DNA from: a virus
IMG/VR virus record: IMGVR_UViG_3300015024_000023
Coordinates: 1-30,565 of that record
Reading direction: 5' to 3' (one strand)
DNA length: 30,565 bases
Shown here: positions 7,761 to 14,895 of the stretch, piece after piece
Layout of the letters: each line of letters starts with the position of its first letter
How positions within the stretch are numbered: the first letter of the stretch is position 1
Program-made: the position numbers and the translations under genes
The notes under the pieces: generated by a model
The model's database searches: none
Seen by the model: the letters and a program-made list of their open reading frames with translations, nothing else
What the model was told of the DNA's origin: nothing

Positions 7761-8425
7761 TGAGCATTTTTAACGTCAACTTTTCAAACTTCGGCTCCGA
7801 GCTATTGCCGCCAGATAAGCGAAATAGCCGTCTGGTAAAACTCGTTTCTGTATTGTTATCGCAAATTCAATACTTGCGGGATATTATTTTTGATTCTTAT
7901 GGCAACGGCTCAGCGGCTCCAGCTTACAGCGCCGGTGCTTATATCCTGGGTGCTAGGGTAGTCTATAAGCATAATGTTTATGAATCGCTGACAGCTGGTA
8001 ATACAGATGTGCCGCCCTCGGTAAACTGGTTTTTAGTTCAAAGCAATGCCATAGGCATAAATGAGCAGGTACTTTACTCAGGGCAAAAAATAGTACTTGA
8101 ATATGCTTTAAACCGCTGGTTTGGCACAAACTTTATACAGCCTCCAGGTCAGTCAGATATTTACCTGACCAATAGCGCTCAGGCGGTAGCTGTTTTCAGG
8201 GTAGGAGGTACAGAGAATAACAGTTCGAAAGTTTTCCTAACCATATCCAGCGAGTTTATCATTAATAGCTATGTGACCACAGGAACGGCAAACCTTACAA
8301 TAAACATACCCATAGCCGTTTTTACCGCTCTTGACCCTTTATTGATCAACCGTTTTGCTTTAGTAAATTCCATTGTTAACCAATACCTGCCGGCGGGTAT
8401 AACCTACGCTATCCAAACATACTAA
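7760..8425 (+). CDS. Baseplate protein (Mu gp48-like) with carbohydrate-binding-like module
   Basis: A 221-residue protein directly after the gpJ-like gene, the place of Mu gp48 / P2 gpI, which links the baseplate to the tail fibres. The N-terminus (LLPPDKRNSRLVKLVSVLLS) and the helix QIQYLRDIIFDSY fit that role. Residues 56-90 form an added module with Y-x-x-G-A-x-V-x-Y...V-Y-E-S-L-T-A-G-N-T...P-P-S-x-N-W, typical of ChtBD3/CBM5-like carbohydrate-binding modules found on phage tails. The rest is beta-rich, with a long alanine-, valine- and isoleucine-rich C-terminal part. The start overlaps the previous stop by one base. Confidence 0.7.
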   Translation: MSIFNVNFSNFGSELLPPDKRNSRLVKLVSVLLSQIQYLRDIIFDSYGNGSAAPAYSAGAYILGARVVYKHNVYESLTAGNTDVPPSVNWFLVQSNAIGINEQVLYSGQKIVLEYALNRWFGTNFIQPPGQSDIYLTNSAQAVAVFRVGGTENNSSKVFLTISSEFIINSYVTTGTANLTINIPIAVFTALDPLLINRFALVNSIVNQYLPAGITYAIQTY

Positions 8426-8426
8426 T

Positions 8427-9302
8427 ATGAGAAAACTAGACACCAGCGCCGTAACGGCAGCTATCGGACTACCAATAAAAGCGGGTACTTTAGTACACGT
8501 TCAAGCGGCATACGCCGAAGCGCTTACAGCAGCTATAAACACCGTTATCGGCGCTGGTTATAATGCAAGCGCCGTATATATTCTTTATGGCTGCCTAAAT
8601 ACGGGCTCAGGTTTAAACTATATAATTTCTGCCGGTGCCGTTTATGTCGGTGGTGAAATTTACCAGGTAGCGGCGGCAACTTTTACAGCGCCTACTGGCC
8701 AGATAGCGGTAGGCAATATATCTACCGGCTTTTTTACTGACCCTACCGCCGACCCCGTAGTTTTTACCGACCAGGTCAGCCGGAATATCCACCAGGTAAG
8801 AATATTAACCTTTGCTGCCGCCGTTTCAGGAACAGGCACAGCAGATTTTATGGCTATGCTAAAGGGAAACTCTGCCCAGGTGCCCGTTAATACTGTTTTA
8901 AACTATGTGCCAGCAGGCGGATCGCTTGGAGAGTTTGACGCTAGCGGTAAAGGTATTACGTACAATACTTTTGGCTGGGCAATTTGCAACGGCAACAACG
9001 GCACCACAGATTTGCGCGGTAAATTTCTGGTAGGGTATAGCAATATCGACGTTAATTACGGCCTGGCGGCTACTGGAGGATCAAAAACAACTACGCTCGT
9101 ATTAAACAATATACCGGCACACGTGCACACAATAGCCGTAGCGTCAGGAACTACGGGAACGTCTTTTGCCCAGGGAGCGGCCAGCGCCAACCCTCCAGGA
9201 GTAACGGGCGACGGTACGGCTGGCGGTCTTGCTGCCTTCCCGGTACCTTTTGACACGAGGCCTCCTTTTTACTCAGTTCTTTACATACAAAGAATCTACT
9301 AG
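8427..9302 (+). CDS. Tail fibre with phage tail collar domain
   Basis: A 291-residue fibre. The first half is an alanine- and glycine-rich beta-strand shaft. The C-terminal part is a tail collar/short-fibre domain: GWAICNGNNGTTDLRGKFLVG near residues 179-199, then NNIPAHVHTI with an H-x-H motif near 225-235, and the terminal PPFYSVLYIQRIY. In T4-type fibres the H-x-H motif binds metal along the fibre axis. It probably contacts the host surface and is the first of two fibre genes in this window. Its stop is adjacent to the next ATG (TAGATG). Confidence 0.85.
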   Translation: MRKLDTSAVTAAIGLPIKAGTLVHVQAAYAEALTAAINTVIGAGYNASAVYILYGCLNTGSGLNYIISAGAVYVGGEIYQVAAATFTAPTGQIAVGNISTGFFTDPTADPVVFTDQVSRNIHQVRILTFAAAVSGTGTADFMAMLKGNSAQVPVNTVLNYVPAGGSLGEFDASGKGITYNTFGWAICNGNNGTTDLRGKFLVGYSNIDVNYGLAATGGSKTTTLVLNNIPAHVHTIAVASGTTGTSFAQGAASANPPGVTGDGTAGGLAAFPVPFDTRPPFYSVLYIQRIY

Positions 9303-9497
9303 ATGTCAAAAACAGAAGCCCGGCGGGTCCGGGCGTTTCCACCACCGAGATACTATGAGCTTCTGGGAGCTTATTGTCACCAGACAGGGCTTAGCCAATC
9401 GAAGTCTATAAATATCATTATTAAGAAGTTTTTCGACGATCTACCAGCCTGGGAAGTCGATAAGATCATTAAAGATTACCGTTTTTTGCATAAATAA
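9303..9497 (+). CDS. Small ribbon-helix-helix-like protein
   Basis: A 64-residue protein with basic N-terminus, a strand-like RVRAFPPP, then two helices (YYELLGAYCHQTG and SKSINIIIKKFFDDLP). This order resembles a ribbon-helix-helix DNA-binding fold, though the proline run is unusual. It starts one base after the fibre gene stops, yet a GC-rich hairpin lies over its codons 6-11. Its last codons and 3' flank are an exact 27-base repeat of the end of the gene at 23787. It may be a regulator carried with the fibre cassette. The function is inferred from fold pattern only. Confidence 0.6.
   Translation: MSKTEARRVRAFPPPRYYELLGAYCHQTGLSQSKSINIIIKKFFDDLPAWEVDKIIKDYRFLHK
9318..9334 (+). other. GC-rich hairpin inside the start of the small RHH-like gene
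   Basis: GCCCGG/CCGGGC with the 5-base loop CGGGT, followed by GTTT. It could act as an attenuator or weak terminator after the fibre gene, but the short T-run makes that uncertain. Confidence 0.4.
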
Positions 9498-9502
9498 TAT
9501 AA
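9476..9502 (+). repeat. 27-bp direct repeat, copy 1
   Basis: The 27 bases here are identical to 24128-24154. Both copies cover the last codons (Tyr-Arg-Phe-Leu-His-Lys and stop, apart from the first base of the Tyr codon) of otherwise unrelated genes, plus five bases beyond the stop. Within each copy lies TTTTTTGCATAAA, of which TTTTTTGCATAAA also occurs at 2677-2689. Confidence 0.85.
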
Positions 9503-9541
9503 ATAAGTGGGCCAAAACAGAATTAATACGCCCAGACCTCG

Positions 9542-9549
9542 TACTTTTG
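9542..9549 (+). promoter_or_regulatory. -7 box directly before the protease gene
   Basis: TACTTTTG matches TAnnTTTG and ends 5 bases before the ATG at 9555. With initiation usually 4-7 bases after this box, the transcript would be leaderless or nearly so. No -33 TTG is seen at the expected distance. Confidence 0.5.
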
Positions 9550-9554
9550 TATAA

Positions 9555-10688
9555 ATGATATATCAATATACCGTTGACCCAGCCGCCGAAGTACCTATAA
9601 TGCTATTAAATAAGCATATAGGTATGGATGCAATAGACGGACCCGGTATAATGGGAGCGGATTTTCAAGCGGAATTATTGGCGCTTGATGCGATGGGTAA
9701 AGAATCTATACAGGTATGGATTAACTCTCCTGGAGGCGTTATTTTAGACGCTTACGCTATATACAACGCTATATTAAAGAGTAAAACAAAAGTAGATACC
9801 TATGCCGTAGGTATTGCCGCCAGCTCTGCCGCTCTGATATTTCAGGCCGGTAGAAATAGAGTTATGGCAGACTATTCAATACTTATGTACCATAACCCAC
9901 AGGGTGACGGTGATGCAAAGGTCATGGATGCCTTTAAAACAAGTATTGTTACCATGGTAGCCGCTAAAAACCCAGAGATAAGCAGCGAGCTAATCTCTAA
10001 AATGATGAACTCTGAAACCTGGATAAACCCAGAAGAGGCTTTAAAATGTGGTTTTTGCGATAAAATAGAAATGTCAGGCGACCACAATAAGAAAAGAAAA
10101 TTAACAACAACCAACGCCCTAAAACAGGCTGGAGATATTGCAATAAATAAAATAATAAACATAAAACCAAAAACTAAAAGCAAAATGCTTAAAGTCACCA
10201 ACAAGCTGGGATTAACTGAGGATGCCTCGGAGGACAGCATATTGAGCGCGGTTGTTTTAATCGCAGATAAAAATACAGCTCTTGAGGCTGAAAATAAGGT
10301 TACTAAAAAGGCCGTTGATGCAGCTAAAGCAGCATACGACGAGCTAAAAGCCTCTTTCGACGCTCAGAAAAATGACCTAGACGCTGCCCAGGACAAGGCT
10401 AAAAGCCTAGAGGATAAAATCAAAGAAGACGAGGCAAAAGGCGTAGACGCTAAGGCTAAGAATCTTATTGACGGTTATGTAGCTAGTGGTAAGATAAAAA
10501 ACACAGCTGAAAATATTGCTGCCTGGGTGAATATCGCTCGTACTGATTATGAAGGCGCTAAAATTCTAATTGAAGAGCTGCCAATTAATTCAAAGGCCGT
10601 AAAAATCGAAGTAAAATCTACAGAAGCAGTACAGGGCAGCCATATTGGCAGAGCCGAAGCAGACCTTAGAAACAGGCTGAAAATTTAA
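9555..10688 (+). CDS. ClpP-type head maturation protease fused to scaffold
   Basis: A serine protease of family S14 that processes the prohead. The ClpP domain covers about residues 1-175: INSPGG (56-61), nucleophile S90 in GIAASSAALI, and H113 in LMYHNP. An extended linker is followed by a charged coiled coil (about 225-290, rich in A, K, E and D) and a C-terminal helical part, typical of a scaffold. One gene therefore supplies both protease and scaffold. No separate scaffold gene is seen before the capsid gene, and an internal start could make free scaffold; ATG codons near 10184 (KMLKVTNKLG) are candidates. The major capsid gene follows. Confidence 0.9.
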   Translation: MIYQYTVDPAAEVPIMLLNKHIGMDAIDGPGIMGADFQAELLALDAMGKESIQVWINSPGGVILDAYAIYNAILKSKTKVDTYAVGIAASSAALIFQAGRNRVMADYSILMYHNPQGDGDAKVMDAFKTSIVTMVAAKNPEISSELISKMMNSETWINPEEALKCGFCDKIEMSGDHNKKRKLTTTNALKQAGDIAINKIINIKPKTKSKMLKVTNKLGLTEDASEDSILSAVVLIADKNTALEAENKVTKKAVDAAKAAYDELKASFDAQKNDLDAAQDKAKSLEDKIKEDEAKGVDAKAKNLIDGYVASGKIKNTAENIAAWVNIARTDYEGAKILIEELPINSKAVKIEVKSTEAVQGSHIGRAEADLRNRLKI

Positions 10689-10694
10689 TAAAAT

Positions 10695-10715
10695 AAGGAG
10701 GCTGGAAACACCAGC
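10695..10715 (+). promoter_or_regulatory. Shine-Dalgarno and hairpin in the capsid leader
   Basis: AAGGAGG (10695-10701) is followed by the hairpin GCTGG-AAACA-CCAGC (10701-10715) and then 15 bases to the ATG at 10731. Linearly the Shine-Dalgarno is 29 bases from the start, which is too far. Folding the hairpin brings it to about 14-15 bases. Strong Shine-Dalgarno sequences are rare in Bacteroidota, and none is seen at the neighbouring genes. Confidence 0.55.
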
Positions 10716-10730
10716 ACAATAATTAATCCA

Positions 10731-11726
10731 ATGCCAGAAGCATTAAATATACAAGATTCCTCTTGGTCAGGCTTTGCAGCCGCCGAATTTATTACCCGCT
10801 CAGTTGTTGAAATGGACACTTTTAAACGCGGATGTGTTAAGATTCAAGATAATATTAAGAAGGCATACACTATACCGCGTATCGAAGTATCTAACTTTAT
10901 GCAGCGCCGGGCCGCTACTCCTTTATCTCAGGGTTTATTAACCGTTGATGGTAAGGTACTTGTACCCCAGGATATGATGCTTTACTACGAGTTTAACCCT
11001 CGTGACTTTGAGCAGCATTTTTACGCTGAGCAGTTAAGCCCTACTCTTTTAGGCCGCGAACTGCCCGTTACGGCTGAAAATTTTATGGTTATGCAGACCA
11101 TGAAGAGATTGAACGAATTTTTTGAAAATGCTATCTGGAAGAGCCGTAAAGCGTACGATTCTTTAGGTCTTAACATCAACCCAACGACAAAGAACGCTGC
11201 CGCTGGTGATTCAGCATATTTTTACTTTGACGGTCTGGTAACTAAGGCGTTAAATGATGTTACAGTTATCCAGGTACCTAGCCCAGTTGTTTTGACAAGT
11301 TTAAACGTCAGAGCAAAATTTCAGCAGGCTTTAACACTGGTGCCTAAAGCATTACTTTACAAGTATGGTGCTGGCGGACTTAAATTTATGGTCGCTTATT
11401 CTACTCAGCTAGTTTATGAGCAGGCTCTTAGAGAGGATACCTTTAAGAATGAGAATACCACAGACGCTGGTGTTAACAAATACTCAAATTACGATGTGGT
11501 GCCTCTAGCAGGACTGCCAGATAACACGTTTTTTGTATGTATTGCCAAACCAGATATGGATTCAAACTTATGGTTAGGTCTTAACTCTACGACTGACGAA
11601 AATAACCTCCAGTTACAGAGATTACAGAATAACAGTGAGCTTTTCTTTATCAAAGGCTTATTTAAGATGGATACACAAATCGGCTTTGGTGACCAGTTAG
11701 TAATGCACACTTTAATAGCACAATAA
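10731..11726 (+). CDS. Major capsid protein
   Basis: A 331-residue protein placed immediately after the protease/scaffold, in the position of the main head subunit. It has an N-terminal helical arm, a central alpha/beta region (PRIEVSNFMQRRAATPLSQG near residues 48-67) and a long C-terminal part. A segment MVMQTMKRLNEFFENAIWKS, about residues 119-138, resembles the spine helix region of HK97-fold capsids. The C-terminal GFGDQLVMHTLIAQ is typical of the end of the P domain. Its leader has an unusual Shine-Dalgarno with hairpin, which fits high expression. The assignment rests on position and size more than on a specific motif. Confidence 0.85.
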   Translation: MPEALNIQDSSWSGFAAAEFITRSVVEMDTFKRGCVKIQDNIKKAYTIPRIEVSNFMQRRAATPLSQGLLTVDGKVLVPQDMMLYYEFNPRDFEQHFYAEQLSPTLLGRELPVTAENFMVMQTMKRLNEFFENAIWKSRKAYDSLGLNINPTTKNAAAGDSAYFYFDGLVTKALNDVTVIQVPSPVVLTSLNVRAKFQQALTLVPKALLYKYGAGGLKFMVAYSTQLVYEQALREDTFKNENTTDAGVNKYSNYDVVPLAGLPDNTFFVCIAKPDMDSNLWLGLNSTTDENNLQLQRLQNNSELFFIKGLFKMDTQIGFGDQLVMHTLIAQ

Positions 11727-11730
11727 TAAA

Positions 11731-12108
11731 ATGGCCTCAACCTCTCGTATAACTATCGGAGTAAACCAGGATAATACCGGTAGAAACTTCGGCTATGATT
11801 ACCAGACGCCAGCCAGCTTACCCGTTATAAATTTAATAACGGCCCAGTTTGTTACGATTGTGAGCTTTGCCCCATTAACAGGGCCGCTCACAATTAATTT
11901 TGGTGTAGGCGCTGCCTTTGTTCCGCCCTTTGTTGGTGACCAAATGAAAATTATGTTTACCTCGGTAGCTGGTGCAACTATAACCTTTGGAACTGGTTGC
12001 TCTGTGTCGTCTCTTACTTCAATAGTAACAGCCACTAAATACAATACGGTAAGTTTTATTTTCAATGGCTCATTATGGGTAGAAATGGCCCGCTCGACAG
12101 GCGTATAA
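11731..12108 (+). CDS. Putative capsid decoration protein, copy A
   Basis: A 125-residue beta-rich protein starting 4 bases after the capsid gene stops. Its strands are short and separated by glycine and asparagine turns (INFGVGAAF, PPFVGDQMKI, SFIFNGSLWVEM). It is a paralogue of the next protein, of equal length, about 55 % identical by hand count without gaps. The shared blocks are GVNQDNTGRNF (10-20), PPFVGDQ and the IFNG-x-x-WVE ending. The W-V-E ending near a conserved NG turn is common in phage structural beta-modules. Decoration or head-fibre function is inferred from position right after the capsid gene. Confidence 0.65.
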   Translation: MASTSRITIGVNQDNTGRNFGYDYQTPASLPVINLITAQFVTIVSFAPLTGPLTINFGVGAAFVPPFVGDQMKIMFTSVAGATITFGTGCSVSSLTSIVTATKYNTVSFIFNGSLWVEMARSTGV

Positions 12109-12133
12109 TAAGATAATACTAAAATAAAAAAAA

Positions 12134-12511
12134 ATGTCTACTCTTTCCAGAATTACGCCAGGCGTAAATCAAGATAATACAGGTCGTAACTTTGCTTATG
12201 ACTATCAGATACCTGCTTCGGCAGCTATTATTAATATTGCCACCTCACAGTTTGACACTATCGTTATGGTGCAAAACTTACTGGTAGCGCCAACGATAAA
12301 TTTATCGGTAGGAACAGCATTAAACCCGCCCTTTGTTGGTGACCAATTACAAATAGTATTACCCTCTTCGGTAGGTGTTACAGCGGTACTAGGCACTGGT
12401 TTTATTGCCAGCTCTTACACCTCAATTATTGGTATAGGAAAAACAAACTCTATAAGCCTAATTTTTAATGGTATTGGCTGGGTAGAGGTTGGTAGATCAG
12501 CAGGCGCATAA
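12134..12511 (+). CDS. Putative capsid decoration protein, copy B
   Basis: A 125-residue paralogue of the protein encoded just upstream, with the same length and the shared blocks GVNQDNTGRNF, PPFVGDQ and IFNG-x-x-WVE. Identity is lowest in the central strands, where surface loops may have diverged. A 25-base A-rich gap separates the two copies. Both could form mixed trimers on the capsid, or one could be a head-fibre version. The final base of its stop codon is the first base of the next ATG. Confidence 0.65.
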   Translation: MSTLSRITPGVNQDNTGRNFAYDYQIPASAAIINIATSQFDTIVMVQNLLVAPTINLSVGTALNPPFVGDQLQIVLPSSVGVTAVLGTGFIASSYTSIIGIGKTNSISLIFNGIGWVEVGRSAGA

Positions 12512-12684
12512 TGTTTACAAAAGAACTAAAGGACACCCTGGCGCTCTCGCCAGGGCTCCTTTCGGTATATCTTAATCAAGCTGGTGACTGGGCTTTTAGT
12601 CCGCTCCCAGGTTATGATACCGAATTTACGGCAGAGGAAGTACTCGCCTATATTGAAATAGAGCCCGCTAAAACTAAAAAATAA
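12511..12684 (+). CDS. Small tandem paralogue A (57 residues)
   Basis: A short gene with start and stop both linked by single-base TAATG overlaps to its neighbours. The 57-residue product starts MFTKELKDTLALSPGLLSVY. It matches the next protein at L-K-x-T-L-x-L-x-P...V-Y-x-N-x-A...W-x-F-S over about 30 residues, then diverges to a short acidic helix (FTAEEVLAYIEIE) and a lysine tail. The pattern and the coupled position support a real gene. Because it lies between decoration-like proteins and the sheath, a structural or tail-completion role is possible. The family is not recognised. Confidence 0.7.
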   Translation: MFTKELKDTLALSPGLLSVYLNQAGDWAFSPLPGYDTEFTAEEVLAYIEIEPAKTKK

Positions 12685-12887
12685 TGGCTTTTCCAGCAGA
12701 CTTAAAAAATACACTTATTTTAAACCCCTCGATTACGTTTGTCTACTTCAATGCAGCGCAGACAGCCTGGGAGTTTAGCAATGAGGTACAAGAAAATTTT
12801 AACGATAATGACCCAGGGCCAAACCCTTACGATTTATCCACCGCTTATACCACCGCGCTAAGCGCGGCCTATGTGCTTGCTAACTAA
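12684..12887 (+). CDS. Small tandem paralogue B (67 residues)
   Basis: A 67-residue protein starting MAFPADLKNTLILNPSITFV. Its N-terminal 30 residues match the preceding 57-residue protein in the pattern L-K-x-T-L-x-L-x-P...V-Y-x-N-x-A...W-x-F-S. The second half differs, with an acidic NDNDPGPNPYD turn and an alanine-rich helix at the end (STAYTTALSAAYVLAN). It is coupled to the gene upstream by TAATG and followed by the sheath gene after 9 bases. The function is not known. Confidence 0.7.
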   Translation: MAFPADLKNTLILNPSITFVYFNAAQTAWEFSNEVQENFNDNDPGPNPYDLSTAYTTALSAAYVLAN

Positions 12888-12896
12888 ATAAAGAAT

Positions 12897-14429
12897 ATGG
12901 CTTTAAATGATATTGTATTTATAAAGGGCCAGGGCGGCTTGTCTAAGCCGCTGACTGGGTCCGACTACATATCCGGCCTTGTGTTTTACTCTGGCGCTTT
13001 ACCGTCAGGTTTTAGCACAGGTACCAGGATAAAGAAATTTTTAGCTCTTTCAGACGCCGTTAACGCTGGTATTTCAAATACCTATACGGATGAAACAAGA
13101 GCAACAAGCCTTGTCACACTTACTACGGTAGGCGCTACGGGTAACGTTATAGGTATTTCGGTAGCAGTCCCTGGAGCTTTAGCTACAGCAAATTTTATAC
13201 TGGCCAGTTATGCCCAGCTATCCACAGATACTACGGTTACCATACTGGCCGCCTCTATTGCTGCCGCTATTAACCTTAATACGGTCGTTACAGGCTTTAC
13301 AGCTATTTCTGCCGCTGGTGCTATTACTATCAGCGCTCAACCAGGTCTAGGTATTGGTTTAAATACCGGTACGCCACTAGTTGTTTCTTTTGGCGGCACA
13401 ATTACGGGCACTATTGCCCAGTTTTCAGGCGGTGTAGGCTCAAAACTTGCCGTTATGTACTACCATATCAGCGAGTATTTCAGAATGCAGCCAAAAGGCC
13501 AGCTTTTTGTAGGTGTTTTCGCCGTACCTGGCAGTTATACATTTGCTGAAATAGCTACCATGCAAAACTTTGCGGTAGGTGCTATTCGGCAGATAGGCAT
13601 ATTCAAAGACCTTGCGGCCTTTGCTCTAGGTGATGTGCAGCTAATATCAGCAGCTTGCTCAGCGATGGATGCCCAGCATATGCCTATTTCAGCCGTTTAC
13701 TCTGGTGACCTCTCACTGGTTACTGATATATCAACGCTCACAGATTTATCGATCCTGGCATCAAATAAATGCTCAGTAGTTATTTCTCAAGACGGAGCAG
13801 CCGCCGGAGCAGCCTTGTTTCTGGCCTATGGTAAGAGTATTGGTAATATTGGCGCCCTTCTGGGTACTATTTCACTGGCTCCGGTATCTCAGGATATTGC
13901 CTGGGTACAAGCCTTTAATATTGATAACGGCGTCGAGAATGACGTTTTAGCCTTCGCCAATGGTGAGGCCTTTACCGATGTTAGGGTTACTCAGGGACTT
14001 TTGAATAACCTTAATACCTTACGCTACATTTTTCTGAGAAAGTTTGTAGGCGTCGTAGGCTCTTACTGGAATGATAGTCATACCGCTATATCCACTACGT
14101 CAGACTACGCATTTATCGAAAATAACAGGACTATTGATAAGGCAATACGCGGTATTTACGCAAGTTTACTGCCTTCGCTTAACAGCTCAATACAGCTAAA
14201 TGCCGATGGCACTATCTCTAACCTTACTATCGCTTACCTAACCAGCCAGGCCTCCATTAACGTTGACCAGATGGTGAGAGATAAAGACCTCTCTGGTTTT
14301 CAGATAGCAATCAATGCAACGCAAAACGTTTTATCGAGCGGCCAGCTAATAGTAGCCGTAAAGCTCTTACAAAAAGGCATAGCGCGTAATATAATCGTAC
14401 CTATCGGGTACAATACTAAACTATCGTAA
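12897..14429 (+). CDS. Tail sheath protein (DUF2586-like)
   Basis: The contractile sheath subunit, which shows that the phage is a myovirus. At 510 residues it has the usual size. The N-terminal part is glycine-, threonine- and alanine-rich with an inserted beta domain (about residues 50-180). The C-terminal part carries the family marks: VRVTQGLLNNLNTLRYIFLR near 361-380, then SYWNDSHTAISTTSDYAFIE near 387-406, ENNRTIDKAIRGIYASLLPS near 406-425, and a terminal beta handshake segment (ARNIIVPIGYN). The tube gene follows after 2 bases, in the standard sheath-tube order. Confidence 0.9.
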   Translation: MALNDIVFIKGQGGLSKPLTGSDYISGLVFYSGALPSGFSTGTRIKKFLALSDAVNAGISNTYTDETRATSLVTLTTVGATGNVIGISVAVPGALATANFILASYAQLSTDTTVTILAASIAAAINLNTVVTGFTAISAAGAITISAQPGLGIGLNTGTPLVVSFGGTITGTIAQFSGGVGSKLAVMYYHISEYFRMQPKGQLFVGVFAVPGSYTFAEIATMQNFAVGAIRQIGIFKDLAAFALGDVQLISAACSAMDAQHMPISAVYSGDLSLVTDISTLTDLSILASNKCSVVISQDGAAAGAALFLAYGKSIGNIGALLGTISLAPVSQDIAWVQAFNIDNGVENDVLAFANGEAFTDVRVTQGLLNNLNTLRYIFLRKFVGVVGSYWNDSHTAISTTSDYAFIENNRTIDKAIRGIYASLLPSLNSSIQLNADGTISNLTIAYLTSQASINVDQMVRDKDLSGFQIAINATQNVLSSGQLIVAVKLLQKGIARNIIVPIGYNTKLS

Positions 14430-14431
14430 TT

Positions 14432-14848
14432 ATGGCGACGCCAATTATCAATGGAGTAAACTACTCCTGGTCTAATATTACCCTTATTCTTTTCGGCGTG
14501 CCAGTTGTCGGTATTGTAAAAATTGACTACAAGCGTAAGCAAAAGAAAGAAAATAACTACGGTATAGGCTCAGCGCCTACCTCCCGCGGTTATGGTAACC
14601 TTGAGTATGAGGGTATGATGGAGCTATACCTTGACGAATGGAAAAAAATTATTGCCTCCTCTCCAGGCAGGGACCCGCTGAGCATACCGCCTTTTGATAT
14701 TATCGTAGCCTTTTCAGGGCGTGGTGTTAATACCGATACGGATATTTTACGCTCTTGTGAATTTCTGGAGGACCCTTTTGCTGGCACCCAGGGAGAAACA
14801 AAATTGATGGTTAGCATACCGCTAATTATAGCACAGATTGACAGATAA
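14432..14848 (+). CDS. Tail tube protein
   Basis: A 138-residue protein directly after the sheath, in the place and of the size of the Mu-type tail tube subunit that forms the inner channel. It has the expected all-beta layout with one central helix: VNYSWSNITLILFGV, IVKIDYKRKQKK, EGMMELYLDEWKKIIASS (helix), then FDIIVAFSGRG and the closing strands TKLMVSIPLIIAQI. The K-R-K-Q-K-K-E-N-N-Y-G segment corresponds to the mobile loop that contacts neighbouring rings. Confidence 0.85.
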   Translation: MATPIINGVNYSWSNITLILFGVPVVGIVKIDYKRKQKKENNYGIGSAPTSRGYGNLEYEGMMELYLDEWKKIIASSPGRDPLSIPPFDIIVAFSGRGVNTDTDILRSCEFLEDPFAGTQGETKLMVSIPLIIAQIDR

Positions 14849-14861
14849 GCATTAACCTACG

Positions 14862-14884
14862 GGCGGCCAGTATGGGCCGCCTTT
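14862..14884 (+). terminator. Weak intrinsic terminator or attenuator after the tube gene
   Basis: GGCGGCC/GGCCGCC with loop AGTATG forms a perfect 7-bp stem. Only three T follow, so partial read-through is likely. This would lower expression of the chaperones relative to the tube protein. Confidence 0.55.
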
Positions 14885-14895
14885 AATCTTTAACT

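Noticed and set aside
9872-10240. Open frame of 122 codons on the - strand within the protease gene
   Set aside because: Antisense shadow of a clear ClpP-like gene; hydrophobic composition comes from the complementary codons.
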